Assembly (NCBI RefSeq): GCF_018873765.1
Contig: NC_057924.1
Location: 5,704,001 to 5,768,000 of the forward strand
Source of the DNA: Telopea speciosissima
Lineage: Eukaryota; Streptophyta; Magnoliopsida; Proteales; Proteaceae
Length of the DNA: 64,000 nt
Direction: 5' to 3'
The position numbers and the translations under genes are program-made. Below, in pieces: positions 1 to 11,811 of the stretch (position 1 is its first letter; each line of letters opens with the position of its first letter). The notes beneath the pieces were generated by a model, which saw only the letters and a program-made list of their open reading frames with translations, ran no database searches and was not told the DNA's origin.

Positions 1-197
1 TGATCAACTCGGTACGTCGTTTCATTCCCGCTCGGCTCTTCCTCAACCAGTAAGTCTTCTCCGCCAAAGCATGTCGTTTGTAGTAGTCCTATGGCGAACT
101 CGCTCGCCGGCGGCAGAGGGCACGAGTCCGAGCCGAGAACTCCCCATTCACTCTCCCACCATAGACTGTTGGGCTCCACATCGATGAGCCCGACGTA

Positions 198-2390
198 GTG
201 GAGCTTCGTCAGGCCGAGGTGGCCGAGCCCCGTTACCCATGGAGTCCGATCACGCGGCCCAATCCACGGCTGCAGTCCGGGCCGAGAACTCCGGGTCATC
301 CTCATCCGATGAAGAGTCAAGTGAGGAAGATTCGTCCGAGGTGGGGCTGGCTCGGTCGCCTCGTCTACCGACGCCCGAGCCCGAGGAGGGTAGTGTCGGC
401 CTTGTTCGAGCACGATGACGGAGGCCGACCTCGACTATCCGAGGACGACCTACGGCATCCCCGAGGACATTCACTCGAGTTCCTAACCCCGGGGAGATGG
501 CCCGCTTCATCAGGCCCGGCGAGGTGGCTGCATACGAGACGCCCTTCAAGTACGGGTTTCGGCTCCCGCTCTCGGCTGTGGACCAGATCTTGGACCACTT
601 CCACCTATCTCCTGGTGGTGGTGCCGAACTCCTGGCTGGCCGTCTACGCTTCTACGCCCTGCTTGCGAGATGGGCCGAGGTGCTAGCGTGGCGCTTTTCT
701 CTCGGCTCTTCTTCCTGAAGAAGTCTCCCGAGAAGGGGTGGTATTACTTCGCCGCCGATCGGGAAGAGCGGCTCTAGGCGGTCACAAATTTCTCGGTGGC
801 ACGCCGACATTCAACAAATACTGGAAGCCCCGTTTCTTCTTCGCTTCCATTCCCAACAGCCCTCTCCGAACCGAGTGGAAGGAGATGAATCTTAATTATG
901 TCAATAGAGTATTACCCCTGACCGAGAACGAGATGACCTCGCGCTCGACCTTATCACCAGTGTCCGCCCTTCGATGTTCTCCACCTTCAGGACGAGGGGT
1001 TTCTCCAGAGTTGGCATATGACCCGGGTAGGAGCCTTTGCGAGCTCTGTCTTTGTGTTCCGAGCCGACCCCTTCACTTAACTTGGTTTTCTTTCCTTTTC
1101 GACTCGTTTCCTATGTTTTCGGTTTCTCTTGCGGTGGTCGGCCACATTCCACCAATGGACACGCTCGGCACGGGCCGAGATCATCGCGAGCAGGAAGAAA
1201 AAGAATTCCGAGAAGAAACCCCGGGGCGAGTCTTCCAAGGCCCTCAAGGGAAAGGGGGTGATGCCGGGACCCTCGGATGCGGTGGTCGGCCTGGAGGCCG
1301 AGAAGAACACGGTCGAGCCGTGTCTCCGAGAAAGGGGAAAGGCCGAAAAGGCGAGAGAGCCCGCCGAGAGACATTAAACGCCCGAAGCTCCGGTTAACTC
1401 CGACAAGTGGCGGCCTTCCGCCGTGGCCTCCCCACCAACATCTCCCGATACGTGCCGGGAGGGCTTCGGCCAACAACATCCGGTGAGGCCGACTCAAGCG
1501 CTCTTCTCCGGGGGACTCGCCGACGTCGGCCGCTCACGCCAAGGAGTGGTGGATGCCGCATCGGCTCCTCGCCGACAAGGAGAAGCTGGAGGCGCCGTCC
1601 GACCTCGAAGCTCCTCTCAACCCTATTTCAAGACTTCAATATGGTAAGTTTCCTTGTCGGCTCTTGCCTATGATCCGATATGTGTAGCTTATCCCGATCC
1701 TTTGTTCTCATGCTTTTTGTAGGGGTTCGCCAAAGCAAGAGAGACCATGCTCCGCTTCGAGCGGCTTTCGACCGAGAACTATTCCTTGGACGTCCAAGTG
1801 CAAGAAGGCTTATCAGACGCCCAGATGCCGTTCGAGGCGTCGGGAGACCCAAGAGAAGCTCACCGCCGAGGCCGAGGTGGAGAGCTCCCAGGCCGAGGTG
1901 GCCAGCAGAGAGAGAGGGTCCGGGCCTGCAGCTCGGCTCGCCGAGGTGAAGGAGAAGGCCAAGGAAAACCGCCACGGCTCGGAGCGCGGCGATTAGCGAC
2001 TATCTCCACTCGGAGGAGTACGCCAATATCTCGCCACGAGATCAGGAAGCCTCCTTCGCCGAAGGTTTTGAAGCAGCCGAGCTGAGCTCTTGGCCGAGAT
2101 CAAGGCCGCGTATCCGATCTCAATCTCTCCCGCTTGACGATGATGCGACTACCTTTGCAGGGAGGTGGGAGATGAGGAGGGGGCCGAGGTCACCCAAGCT
2201 CAACCCCTGGAGGCCCCTGCTTCGGCCGATGTCGTCCCCTCCGTAGCTGGACCTCAAGACCGCCGCCGAGCCCAACACCGCGGACGCTTCCGAGGCTGCC
2301 TCCAAGTCCCACGCCGAGGAGGCGAGAGATGTAAAAATTTTTGTTTTTTTTTTTTTTTTTTTGTGGGGCCGAGCTGCCTCTTTTTGTAAC
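198..2390 (+). pseudogene. Antisense extra-ORF region of the Tat element ('putative gypsy-type transposase' domain)
   Basis: This region reads on the strand opposite to gag-pol. Around 497-716 the peptide contains YETPFKYGFRLPLSAVDQIL and FHLSPGGGAELLAGRLRFYA, which resembles the plant domain usually annotated 'transposase (putative) gypsy type'. Downstream, basic and Glu/Ala-rich sequence (about 1750-2085) suggests a coiled-coil tail. A good donor/acceptor pair at 1644 and 1722 marks a possible 79-nt intron. Antisense ORFs between pol and the 3' LTR are known in Tat elements. The copy looks decayed. Confidence 0.6.
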
Positions 2391-2784
2391 CTGATCCGTC
2401 CGGCTTTCAATGAATAAACAATTTATCTTTGTCGAAATTTGTCAAGTATTTGAACTCGGCGCCCTCAATATATATATATATATTTTTTTTTTTTCTTTGC
2501 GTATTCTATTTTGTTTGTGGCCGAGTGCCGAGTTGTTTCCCTAGCCGAGCTTAGGAACTCGTCTCTTTTTTATCCATGTTCCCCGTTGTCGGCGGTATCG
2601 ACCATGCCACGCCGAGATCACCGTGATCCTCACCTCGATTGCTTTAATTCGCCCCATACGCGGACGCATGGCCAAATATCCTTCCTGGCCGAGCCCAATG
2701 CCTTGGCTTAGTTTTGTACTTTGTTAGGCTCGGCCAAATAAGAATGGCGGCCCTTGAGATGTCGGCCATGCCTATTTGTGCAGA

Positions 2785-3185
2785 TCTTACGACCCGACCG
2801 ACAACCCGTGATGGTCGGTCTTGATGTCGGCCTGGTCTATGGGGACCGGTCTTATGATTTGGCCGCCGACTGTGAGGGCCTGGTCTATGATGTCGAAATA
2901 TGAGGACCGGTCTTGTGATTCTGGCTGCCGACCTATGAGGGTCGGTCTTTGATGTCGGCCTGGTCTATGAGGACCGGTCTTATGACTTGGCTGCCGACCT
3001 ATGAGGGTCGGTCTATGATGTCGGCCTGGTCTATGAGGACCGGTCTTATGACTTGGCTGCCGACATATGAGGGTCGGTCTTTGATGTCGACCTGGTCTAT
3101 GAGGATCGGTCTTATGACTCATTGCCGACCTATGAGGGTCGGTCTTTGATGTCGGCCTGGCCCATGAGGACCGGACTTATGACTT
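2785..3185. repeat. 66-bp tandem array in the non-coding 3' part of the Tat-type element
   Basis: The segment CTATGAGGACCGGTCTTATG recurs at 2965, 3031 and 3097 (exactly 66 bp apart), with a variant at 3161 and degenerate units back to about 2785, giving about six units. Tandem arrays between pol and the 3' LTR are a known feature of Tat elements and can seed satellite DNA. Confidence 0.9.
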
Positions 3186-3699
3186 CGACTTAGGAGCTTG
3201 ACAATACGTTGTTTGCTGGAGAAAAGGATTTATTGAATCAAATGTCGGAATCGAAACCGAATACAATCATGTTGAATTATTGAAAAACTTCTTCAAATTT
3301 TCCGAGTTCCAAGGTCTCGAGTACCTTCTGCCCGAGTCTGCAAGCGATATGCGCCGGGATTTGCTTGGAGACTATGTACTGAGCCTTCCGCTTGGTGCTA
3401 ATTTTCCTTGTTGCTTCATGAGATGCACTCAGTTTCGAGAACAAGGTCCCCTTGGCATGAAATGCCGCTCCTTGACTCTTGAGTCATAATAGCTTGCCGT
3501 CTTCTGCTGGTACGCCGCGTTTGAGTAGGGCATTTTCTCGGACTTCATCGAGGAAGTCCAAATTGGCTCGCAGCCCATCTTCATTGGTCTTCTCATCGAA
3601 GTTGAGCACTCGGTATGATGAAGCCATAACTTCAACCGGTGCGAGGGCTTCGGTCCCATAAGCGGGCGAAATGGACTCTCCCGGTTGGAGTTCTCACGA

Positions 3700-6600
3700 T
3701 CGTCCGATATGCCCATAGGACGCTTGGGAGTTCTTCCACCCATCTCCCCTTGGCCTCATCCAACCTCCCTCTTAATGCCGGCGAGTAATGTTCGGTTGGA
3801 CACTTCTACTTGTCCATTTGCTTGTGGGTGAGCGACCGAGATGGGCTGAAGTCAATGTGGAAGTGTTCGAGAATTCTCGGAAGGCGTGGTTATTGAATTG
3901 CGCGCCATTATCATGATGAGAACCTTTGTAGCCGAACCGGTAGATGACCTTATCTCAAAAAAAATTTTTCCATGTTCTTCTCGGTGATGGTGGCAGGGGC
4001 TCGGCCTCGACCCACTTGGTGAAGTAATCGATGGCCACTACTACGTATTTTCTATTTCCCGATCTTGGGGTGAAATCCCGAGAATGTCCATTCCCCACAT
4101 AGCGAATGGGATTGGGCTCAAGATTGAGGTTAATTTTGTTGCTGGTCGGCTTGGGATTGGCGCGAGCAGCTGGCACTTTCACGAGTCTTCACGTATTTCA
4201 TGGCCTCTTCCTGCATTCTCGGCCAATAGAATCCTTGCCGAAGTATCTTGTATGCAAGAGCTCGGCCGCCCATGTGACTCCCGCATATTCCCCATGCACC
4301 TCGGCTAGTGCATACTCGGCCCCCTTCGGTCCCGGACATCGGAGAAGAGGGGCCGAGATTGCCCTTTGTAGAGTACTCCATCAATCATCGAGTACTTGGA
4401 AGATCGGATCTTGACCTTTCTTGCTTCGTCTCGATTCCCCGGGAGCAGTCGTTTTCCAAGTAGTTGACAATGGGGTCCAACCAGGTCGGCCCATCCTCTT
4501 CAATGTGCTTTATGCTTTCGTCTTGTAAGGATGGCTTCTCCAATATTTCTATGTATACCGATCGGCTCGGATATTGGAGGTCGGCCTCGGCCAACCTAGA
4601 TAAGGAGTCCGCCGCGGCATTCTCTTCTCTCGGTATTCGAGTCATCTCGAAGTGTTCGAGCTCGGAGATCAGATCTCGGACTCGACCTAAGTATGCTATC
4701 ATCCTTTCGTCTTTTGCCTCGTAGTCTCCGTTGACCTGGTTGACCACGAGTTGGGAGTCTCCTCGCACCTTCAACCGCTTTATGCCCATAGCTTTGCCGA
4801 CTCAAGTCCAAGCTAGAAGGGCTTCATACTCGGCCTCATTGTTTGAGGCGGGAAACTTGAACCTTAGGGCATATTGGACAAGAAAGCCTTCGGGGCTTAC
4901 AAGAATTAGGCCGGCCCCGCTTCCTCCGGAATTGCTCGAGCCGTCAACATTCATTGTCCAAATTGGGTCGGCCGTAGCCCACCTCTTGGATCTCTTTTCT
5001 TCTCTATCCTCATGTTCGGGCCCCTGCATTCGGCAATGAAGTCGGCCAGGGCTTGTCCTTTTATCGCCGTCCCTGGCCGATAGCTTATATCGTATTCACT
5101 TAGCTCCACCGCCAGAAATCAGCCGTCCCGAAACGCTTCGGGTTTGTGTAATATCTTTTTCGTGGCTGGCTGGTCGTCACCACAATCGGATGGGCTTGGA
5201 AGTACGGCCTTAGTTTCCTGGCAGCCGTGATTAGGCGAATGCAACTTTCGAACCCGGAATACCTTGTCTCGCATCAACAAGAACATGGCTGATATAGTAT
5301 ATCGGCCTTTGAGTTCGACTCTCTTCCTGATCAACACCGCACCGACCGCTACGGGAGTGGCTAAGCTATACTTGAAGTTCCTCTTTTGGTTCAGTCGGTG
5401 AGAAGAGGCGGGTTCTCCAAATATTTCTTCACTCCTCAAAAGCTTCTTGACATTCGGATGACCGAGATAAAATCTTTTGGGTTCCGGATGTTCTTTAGGG
5501 CCTTAAAGAATGGTAAGCACTGTCGCCCGATCTCGACATGAATCGCGCCAACGCCGCCACGCGTCCGTTTAGCCTTTGTACTTTCGGATCGTCCTGGAGG
5601 ACTCATCTCTTGGATGGCTCTGATTTTTGCCGGATTGGCCTCGATGCCTCGACAGAGACCATGAAGCCGAGGAACTTTCCCGAGGTTACGCCGAATGCAC
5701 ACTTGGCGGGATTCACTTCATCCGGTTCTTCCTCAATACGCCGAAGGTTTCTCCAGTCGGCCAAGTGGTGCTCGGCCTTCAAGCTTTTCACCAACATGTC
5801 GTCTACGTAGACTTCCATGTTCTTTCCGATCTGCCCGCGGAATATATAGTTCACGAGGCGCTGGTATGTCGCCCGGCATTCTTCAATCCGAACGGCATGA
5901 CCTTGTAGAGAAATTCTCTTGGTCGATTCGGAAGGCCGTGTACGACTCGCCCTCCTCATGCATCATGATTTGGTTGTAGCCGAGTACGCATCCATGAAGC
6001 TCAAGATCTCGTGACTGCCGTGGCGTCGATCAAGAGGTCGATCCGAGGTAGTGGGTACTCATCTTTTGGGCAGGCCTTGTTGAGGTCGGTGTAGTCAACA
6101 CACATTCTCCACTTCCCGTTCGGTTTAGGGACCATGACGACGTTAGCCAACCAGGTCGGGAATTTCTCTTCTCGGATGAATCCCGATCGGTAAGCTTCTC
6201 CACCTCTTCTTTGATTGCCGTCCCGATCAAGTGCGTAGTTCCTTCTCTTCCGGATTGGTTTTCGACCCGGGTCCACATGGAGTTGGTGTTCGGCTATATG
6301 TCGGGGTATGCCCGACATGTCCGCAGCCGACCAGGCGAAGACATCGGCGTTCGCTTTAAGAAAACTCCGAGCTGCCTCCTTTGATCTTTATTCAGTAGTG
6401 ATCCGATTGGACCACTTTGGCTGGGTCATCTTCGCCGAGATGAAGTGGGTCAGTCTTCTACGGGTCGCCCTCTTCTCTCTATAAGCTCATCCCCTGATCT
6501 TCGGGGGATGGTCGACGACATGGCCATTCCTCGAACATTACCCTTGTTTTGCTTAACGAAGGTAGCGTAGCATTCGTGCTTTCTTTTGGTCACCTCGGAC

Positions 6601-6950
6601 CTCGCCGACACCGTTCTCGGTGGGGAACTTCATCTTCAAGTGAGTCGGGAGATGATGGCTTGGAGGGCGGTCAATGACGGGCGGCCGAGTATGGCGTTGA
6701 AAGCCACCACCGAACGTACTCACCATGAATTTGACGGGGATAATCGCTCGGCGGTGGAGCTTGCCCAATTGTGACAAGTAGATCGATCGAGCCCTTGATA
6801 GTCGCAGCAGCTCCCGAGAACCCGTGAAGCGAGGTTCCTTCGGCTTGAGCGCCGTCACGAAGCCAAATTGTCCTGACGCTTCCAATGACATAAGGTCCAC
6901 GGATGCGCGGTGATCGATCAATACGCGTGTACGGGTTCTGCATCGCGATT
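3700..6950 (-). pseudogene. pol region (protease, RT, RNase H, aRNase H, integrase) of the Tat-type element (fossil)
   Basis: From right to left I recognise a retropepsin-like segment near 6920-6600, RT motifs ([20 protein letters not shown] near 6170 and the YVDDMLVKS catalytic motif near 5810), and an archaeal-type RNase H start (WTMNVDGSSNSGGSGAGL near 4950). Next come an integrase zinc-domain-like stretch (ILRQGFYWPRMQEEAMKYV near 4300) and the integrase core start (VVVAIDYFTKWVEAEPL near 4040). The domain order fits Ty3/gypsy Tat. The region is heavily broken. Confidence 0.9.
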
Positions 6951-7259
6951 TCTACCGCACTACTAAAGCATCGTCATGAGGTAAACTTATACCTTCGAGG
7001 TCGGCTCCGTGAAGGAAATCGTTATGCCGGCTTGAGTTTCTTGGCGGGCATCTCGGCTACTCCGACGAAGCGAGCGTTTGCCTTAGCCTTTCGAGTACCT
7101 TCTTGCCGGGCCCCGAGGATAGTGTATATAGGGGCTCCCTTGTCATTGCTCCGGTCCGGATCCGTCCTCCTTCTTCTCGGCTCGGACCTTGTCATCGTCT
7201 CTTTCAACTCGCCTGGTTTCGGCCTTAGGCTCGGCTCTTCTACGATCTCGGTCATCCGC

Positions 7260-9140
7260 CGACCGCACGATCTTCTCGGCCTCCTTTGACATATCTCTTC
7301 AAGTGGCCCGCTTTTATCGCTCTTCGATTTCTCTTTTCACCGATAACAATCTTCGTGTCGTGACCGATGTCCTTATGGAATTGGCAATACTTGTTGGGAT
7401 TCCGAGATGACCCCGCTTGCATCGGTCGGGTCGGCGGATGTACCCCCATCTTGTATTTGCATCGAATCTCCTTACGAGATGCATTCAATGGCGTGTAGTC
7501 GGGGCTCGAGCTCGATCCGACTGTCGGCTCGGCGATCCGTTCTCGGTCTTTTGTCTTCTCTTGCGCCTGTTGCTTTGTCGGCCTTTTCTTGTCGGTATAC
7601 GACCTTCGTTGCCCTTCCGGGCTTGGAGGACCTCGGCCATGTTTGCAAACTCGTTGCACCTCTCCAAGAGCTCGGCCAGGTTTCTTGTCCGCCCGGCCAA
7701 GTCCTTGATAAGGTCCATGTCGGCCAATCCGTTGCTCATAGCCGTATGGGCCGTGGCCTCATCCAAATCCTTGATATCTAAGGATTCCTTGTTGAAGCGA
7801 GAGACGAATGCTCGGATCGACTCGTCGGCCTTTGCTTCACGCTAAGGAGGTTGACCGTGGTCTTCTTATGTTTCATACTACTCGGAAGCGCGTGACAAAG
7901 GCTCGGCAGAGTTGAGGCGAAGCTCTTTATGGAATTCGGCGGCAACCAGGAAAACCATGAGGTGGCCGCGCCCTTGAGGGATGCAGGAAGGCTCGGCAAG
8001 AAACGATCTCGGTTCCCCGTACATGGTCATCATCGCATTAAAGTAGTTAATGTGATCGCTGCCGGTCGGTCGTCCCGTCATACTGCCGAACGGGGAGGTT
8101 TGAAACCGTGTGGTAGCGGCGCGGCCATGATCTCGGAGGATAAGGGTGACGCCGACTAAAGAGTAGGCGTCCGGGTCGCTGTTTCTTCAACCCCTCCACC
8201 GCTCGGCCAAGTCTCGTAGCCGCTTCTCCGGCTCGGTTTCGGTGCTTGGCCACGGCTCCTCGGCCCGGGGTTGATAGGATCGGTCATCCCCGTAGTCGGC
8301 CATTCTGGTCAGCCCGGTCCTCACCGTCCTTCTTTGTTCTTTTTTCTTCTTGGAAGTTGGACCCTGGGGACTCCCCGTTGTTCTTCTCGGGAGATGAGCC
8401 CGGACGTCGGGGAGTATGACGCGTTCCTTCTCCGTGTCTCGGTGCGCCTTTCAACCGGGTCTTTCCTTTGTTCTCGGAATATCCTTGGCGGTTCGTCCTC
8501 TCCGATCCGTCCCGAAAATACCGACCTCCTTACTACAGAGCCTGGCTGGTTCAATTTCACGCCTGTTCGCGGGCTTTGGCGATGTTCTTGTTCACCCGTC
8601 GAGCGCCTCACCTGGGCGCGGAGGTGGAGTCTTCTCGACGAGACGGATGCGAGGACGCAGCCCGACTCGGCTCGGCCCTACGCCGACCCTCATTTTGCTG
8701 CAAGTTTCTTTCAAATGGCCGGAGCCGGAGGGATCGCGGCCGGCAATGACCCATCATCCGCCTCGGGCCATCCGGTTCATGAAGGTGCGACATCTCATTG
8801 GTGTGGAGCATCTGCACCTGCAAATCCATAACCTGTCGATTATTTGCCGGGGCTTCGGGTCCAAACTCTCCGGTAAGGGTGGCGGTGCAGGGTAAGACAT
8901 TCCCGTCCAAACTTGGCTCGGCCTGCACCCGGCTAGCCGCGGCCGTGGTTAGTGCACCTCCTCCATTCCCGCTCTGGAGGTGGAATGGTGCCCGTGATGG
9001 GCCGCGCACCTCCCCGCTTCCGGGGGTCTTCGCTATCCCCTGCCGAGAGGCTTCTGGGGCGGTGATCTCCTCGCGCACAACGGGTTGCGGCTCTTCTGTG
9101 CGGGAAGTCGAGCCATGCTGCCCTGACCTCGTGTGCACCA
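7260..9140 (-). pseudogene. gag region of the Tat-type element (fossil)
   Basis: The start looks like MVHTRSGQHGSTSR, a typical plant gypsy Gag N-terminus. Further in, around 8080-7740, are segments resembling the retrotransposon gag capsid fold (for example INYFNAMMTMYGEP and LKGAATSWFSWLPP). Around 7410 there is a CQFHKDIGHDT-like segment of the kind found before the protease in Tat and Athila elements. The region is broken and not expected to give a product. Confidence 0.8.
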
Positions 9141-9187
9141 TTGTTATTGCTCTTGGAATTGGTAGAAACGACAAGGCTGGCTGATGT

Positions 9188-9208
9188 CGTTCCCACGACG
9201 GCGCCAAA
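9188..9208 (-). other. Primer-binding site of the Tat-type element
   Basis: Read on the minus strand, TTTGGCGCCGTCGTGGGAA lies directly inside the LTR. It begins TGG, the complement of a tRNA CCA end, and resembles the TGGCGCCGT... sites common in plant gypsy elements. I did not assign the tRNA. Confidence 0.8.
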
Positions 9209-9394
9209 TACATTGCGTGTGAAAACCTCCGGTACTTGGTTCGCCCGTGGATGAACCCGCAAAACCAAGCAATGAGCGCAAGAGGGCCGGTGTGGCTCCG
9301 GCCTAGGACTCTCCGATGCTCAAGTCAGGTCTTCAACGCGACAGCGTAACTGTGTAGTCAAAAGCAAGGTGCGGAATAGAGCTCCATACCTGGG

Positions 9395-9402
9395 TATTTA
9401 TA
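9395..9402 (-). promoter_or_regulatory. TATA box inside the LTR
   Basis: TATAAATA on the minus strand lies about 180 bp before the inner LTR end, a usual place for the LTR promoter (U3/R boundary). This rests on motif and position only. Confidence 0.5.
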
Positions 9403-9710
9403 GAATAAGGAGGAGATGAGACGGTTGGGAGAGTCCTAGTATGGTAGGAGTCCTTGTTTCGGAAGGTTCTCCCGCGTAGAGCGGAGTGGAGAGTTATTTT
9501 CGGGATCGGACTCTTATTAAGGTAAGAGTCCATGTAGAGTGTGATTCTGTGTTGTGCTGGGATCGTGGTTCGGCCCTCCTCCCGTGATTCTCGGGATGTG
9601 CTGACGTGGCCCGGAGATCCCCGGGGGGTGCTATGGGAGCCTCGATGGAGGAGGGCTCGGCCTACGAGGTCGGCCAGTGGGGTCGGCCATGGAGATCGGC
9701 CCGTGGGGTC

Positions 9711-9780
9711 GGCCATGGAGGTCGGCCCGAGAGGAGGTTGGTCTCGGCCATGGAGGTCGGCCCGAGAGGAGGTTGGTCTC
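9711..9780. repeat. 35-bp direct repeat inside the LTR, two copies plus partial flanking units
   Basis: A 35-bp unit beginning GGCCATGGAGGTCGGCCC occurs at 9711-9745 and again at 9746-9780. Related shorter CGGCCATGG-containing units lie just to the left from about 9660. Such subrepeats are common in U3 regions and often vary in number between copies. Confidence 0.85.
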
Positions 9781-10189
9781 GGCCATGAGGTCGGCTAGGA
9801 ATCCGTGGCTGACCCGTATAATCTCGGCCTCGGGAACCGGCCAGCTCGCTCAAAACAGGTGAGGTCGGGTAACTTCTCAGATATTGGGTCGGCCCAACTT
9901 CCTTCTCGGCCAAACTCGGTTCTCGGATTGAGGTCGGGTCGACCACGTGGCAGCCTCTGACAGGTGGGGTGTTTTTATGCCTCATCAACTGATAAAAAAA
10001 ATCAATGAATATATGGCAGCCGTTAACTTGGTTGGTTGGTTGGAGGCTTGCCAGATTCGACTCTCCTAGTCACTTTTTTGCCATTAAAAAGGCACCCTTT
10101 CCCTCTCCCTTTTCCCTTCTCCCCTCTACCCCTTGGTAGTTGTAAGTTCTGTTGGCTTATCTTAGCCTTCCCTTTGTAGTTTATAGTTG

Positions 10190-10700
10190 ACGTATGGGGC
10201 CCTTGATTAGGATAGACTCTATGGTGATTCAGTCAATAATCATGCCAATCGGCCTTCTTATGAACAATCTTTGACGGGCTCCCTATCTAGGCCCATTAAT
10301 TTCTTAATGGATATTACTGACATGCCAATAATGGCCCATATCCCTTTTTTTTTTGGTTTTGGGTTGATGGACCATATCCCATAAGCATACCAACCGGTTC
10401 AATTTCAAGCGGTTTTATTTACGGTTGGTTTCTTGTTTCGGTCATTTAGGTTGGGCATCATTCAATCTTACACTAATGACCTTTTTCTAACCAAATAAAG
10501 CATTACCTAAGACTAGATCCCAACTGTTTATTAAACGGTCAGGTTCAGGTTCAATCGGGTCGACCGGTATGTGCCAACTTTTGACACACCTATTACTAAT
10601 AAATTAATTAATTGCAGATTCTTGATAATCAATCCAAACTACTGAGCCTAAATTTGTTAGGTCTTACACTGAGATGTTGCACACTTGCGCATCTACAGGA
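10190..10700. repeat. Dispersed repeat shared with 48390-48890
   Basis: The two regions share long collinear stretches, for example CTAGGCCCATTAATT, GCATTACCTAAGACTAGATC and GGTCAGGTTCAGGTTCAATC, in the same order. I see no coding capacity or clear ends. It is probably a fragment of an unclassified transposable element. Confidence 0.7.
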
Positions 10701-10817
10701 TAACTTGATTTTGAATTTTCAATTTTACAATTACACTAACAAACATGATAAAATATGATAGTCAAAATCCACAATGTTGTGAACTCAACAAGTATTAAAT
10801 GTAAGGCCAAATATTCT

Positions 10818-10943
10818 TTATGTCGGGGGTGCAGGTTGCACTCAGACACATGGGGGTGGGTGAAATGATCACCCTGCCCCCCTAAATGGCAGACCCATGT
10901 GTCTGAACGCAGGCTGCACTGTGGCATAGAGAACGTCAGCCCT
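10818..10943. repeat. F1 fold-back MITE (GC-rich)
   Basis: This is one copy of a palindromic family with arms like GTGCCGCAGTGCAGGCTGC and a centre GGGCAGGGTGGTCATTGC / GCAATGACCACCCTGCCC. Other copies are at 11149, 15258, 37213, 42702, 53607 and 59537, with partial copies near 32522 and 32718. The family has no ORF. Confidence 0.75.
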
Positions 10944-11148
10944 AAAGGTAATTGCATATGACAACAAGAAAATACAACTCAAGAAAAGAATATTCAACAA
11001 AAGGGACCTAAACATTCTTTGTTTTGTTTAAAAGGTTAGATCAATTTATTCCTCAGACATTTCCAGTTTACCAAAACTTTTGATGTTAGAAATTTTCTGA
11101 ATAAAAAACACATCAATCAAAAAGGAGATGTTCTGAAGTTTTATTTAA

Positions 11149-11286
11149 GGGGCGCTGTTATCTGTGCTGCAGCGTAGGCTATGCTCAGGCACATGGGGGT
11201 GGGCGCAATGACCACCCTGCCCCTTTGAGTGACAGGCCCATGTGCCTGGGCGCAGCCTGCACTGCGGTACAGAGAATATTCTCCCT
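11149..11286. repeat. F1 fold-back MITE (GC-rich)
   Basis: It starts near GGGGCGCTGTTATCTGTGC and ends near GCGGTACAGAGAATATTCTC. The arms are inverted copies of each other, with the shared centre CAATGACCACCCTGCCC. Confidence 0.75.
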
Positions 11287-11290
11287 TTAT

Positions 11291-11455
11291 TTAATTAAGG
11301 CAAAAGTTTTCATGCATGGCCGTGTATGGTGCATGACCATGCCTTCAATCGTTGGATGGAGATGAGGAACCGTGTACTATACATGATCATGTTCATCCAA
11401 CGGTTGAAAGCACGACCGTGCACATGCACGGCCATGTATGAAAACTCTCCCTATA
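11291..11455. repeat. Fold-back element (TTTTCATGCATGGCCGTGTA arms)
   Basis: The left arm TTTTCATGCATGGCCGTGTA is mirrored at the right by CGGCCATGTATGAAAACTCT, and inner arms around CAATCGTTGGATG / CATCCAACGGTTG also pair. The shape is MITE-like. A related sequence with a GTTTTCATACACGGTCGTGT start lies at about 59318-59448. Confidence 0.65.
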
Positions 11456-11811
11456 AATTAATAGGAGATTTTTTTTTCTTCCTTTTGGTGAAGAACCTAA
11501 GCCATATGTTTTATAAAGTGAATAACCTCCCATGTGGTTGGATCTAGGAACAACTCAAATTGCTGCTCCAGGAACCAATTTTAAAACTTTCGGATCAGAT
11601 TTCATGACCATTGACGGAAAACTTTGACAGGAGGAGATTGAAAATATAACCATAGTAAGAATCTATAAGAAAAAATTTTGGCATAGAAAAAGACAACACA
11701 ATTGTTGTTCAGATAAATTTTAACATTAGATAGATTAAGAAATGTCTATAAAATGTAGCAACACAAAGCTTTACGGCAAAAGTTTTTTGGCTGGCAGGTT
11801 CTAGAGGGTAT

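Larger units (their letters stand above)
1..9987 (-). mobile_element. Ty3/gypsy LTR retrotransposon, Tat lineage, decayed, cut by window edge
   Basis: The element lies on the minus strand. Its 5' LTR is at 9214-9987, followed leftward by a primer-binding site, gag (about 9140-7260), protease (about 6950-6600), reverse transcriptase (about 6330-5420), RNase H, a second archaeal-type RNase H (about 4990-4620) and integrase (about 4390-3700). A long non-pol region follows, with a 66-bp tandem array and an opposite-strand ORF region. The second RNase H and the extra antisense region are known traits of the Tat lineage. The 3' LTR is not in the window, so LTR divergence cannot be used for dating. 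The coding parts are broken many times, so this is an old fossil copy. Its base composition is richer in G+C than the host DNA to the right. Confidence 0.92.
9214..9987 (-). repeat. 5' LTR of the Tat-type element (774 bp)
   Basis: On the minus strand the repeat starts TGATGAGGCATAAAA and ends TTTTCACACGCA, which fits the TG...CA rule. It ends a few bases before a TTTGGCGCC primer-binding site. The right flank beyond 9987 is ordinary AT-rich intergenic DNA. The partner LTR is outside the window, so the ends are inferred from the terminal dinucleotides and the primer-binding site only. An internal 35-bp direct repeat lies at 9711-9780. Confidence 0.8.

Noticed and set aside
1111-1497. Minus-strand open frames across the antisense region of the Tat element
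   Set aside because: They are shadows of G+C-rich sequence and show no domain similarity.
2785-3185. CRISPR-like array
   Set aside because: Units are contiguous 66-bp tandem repeats without unique spacers, in a plant retrotransposon.
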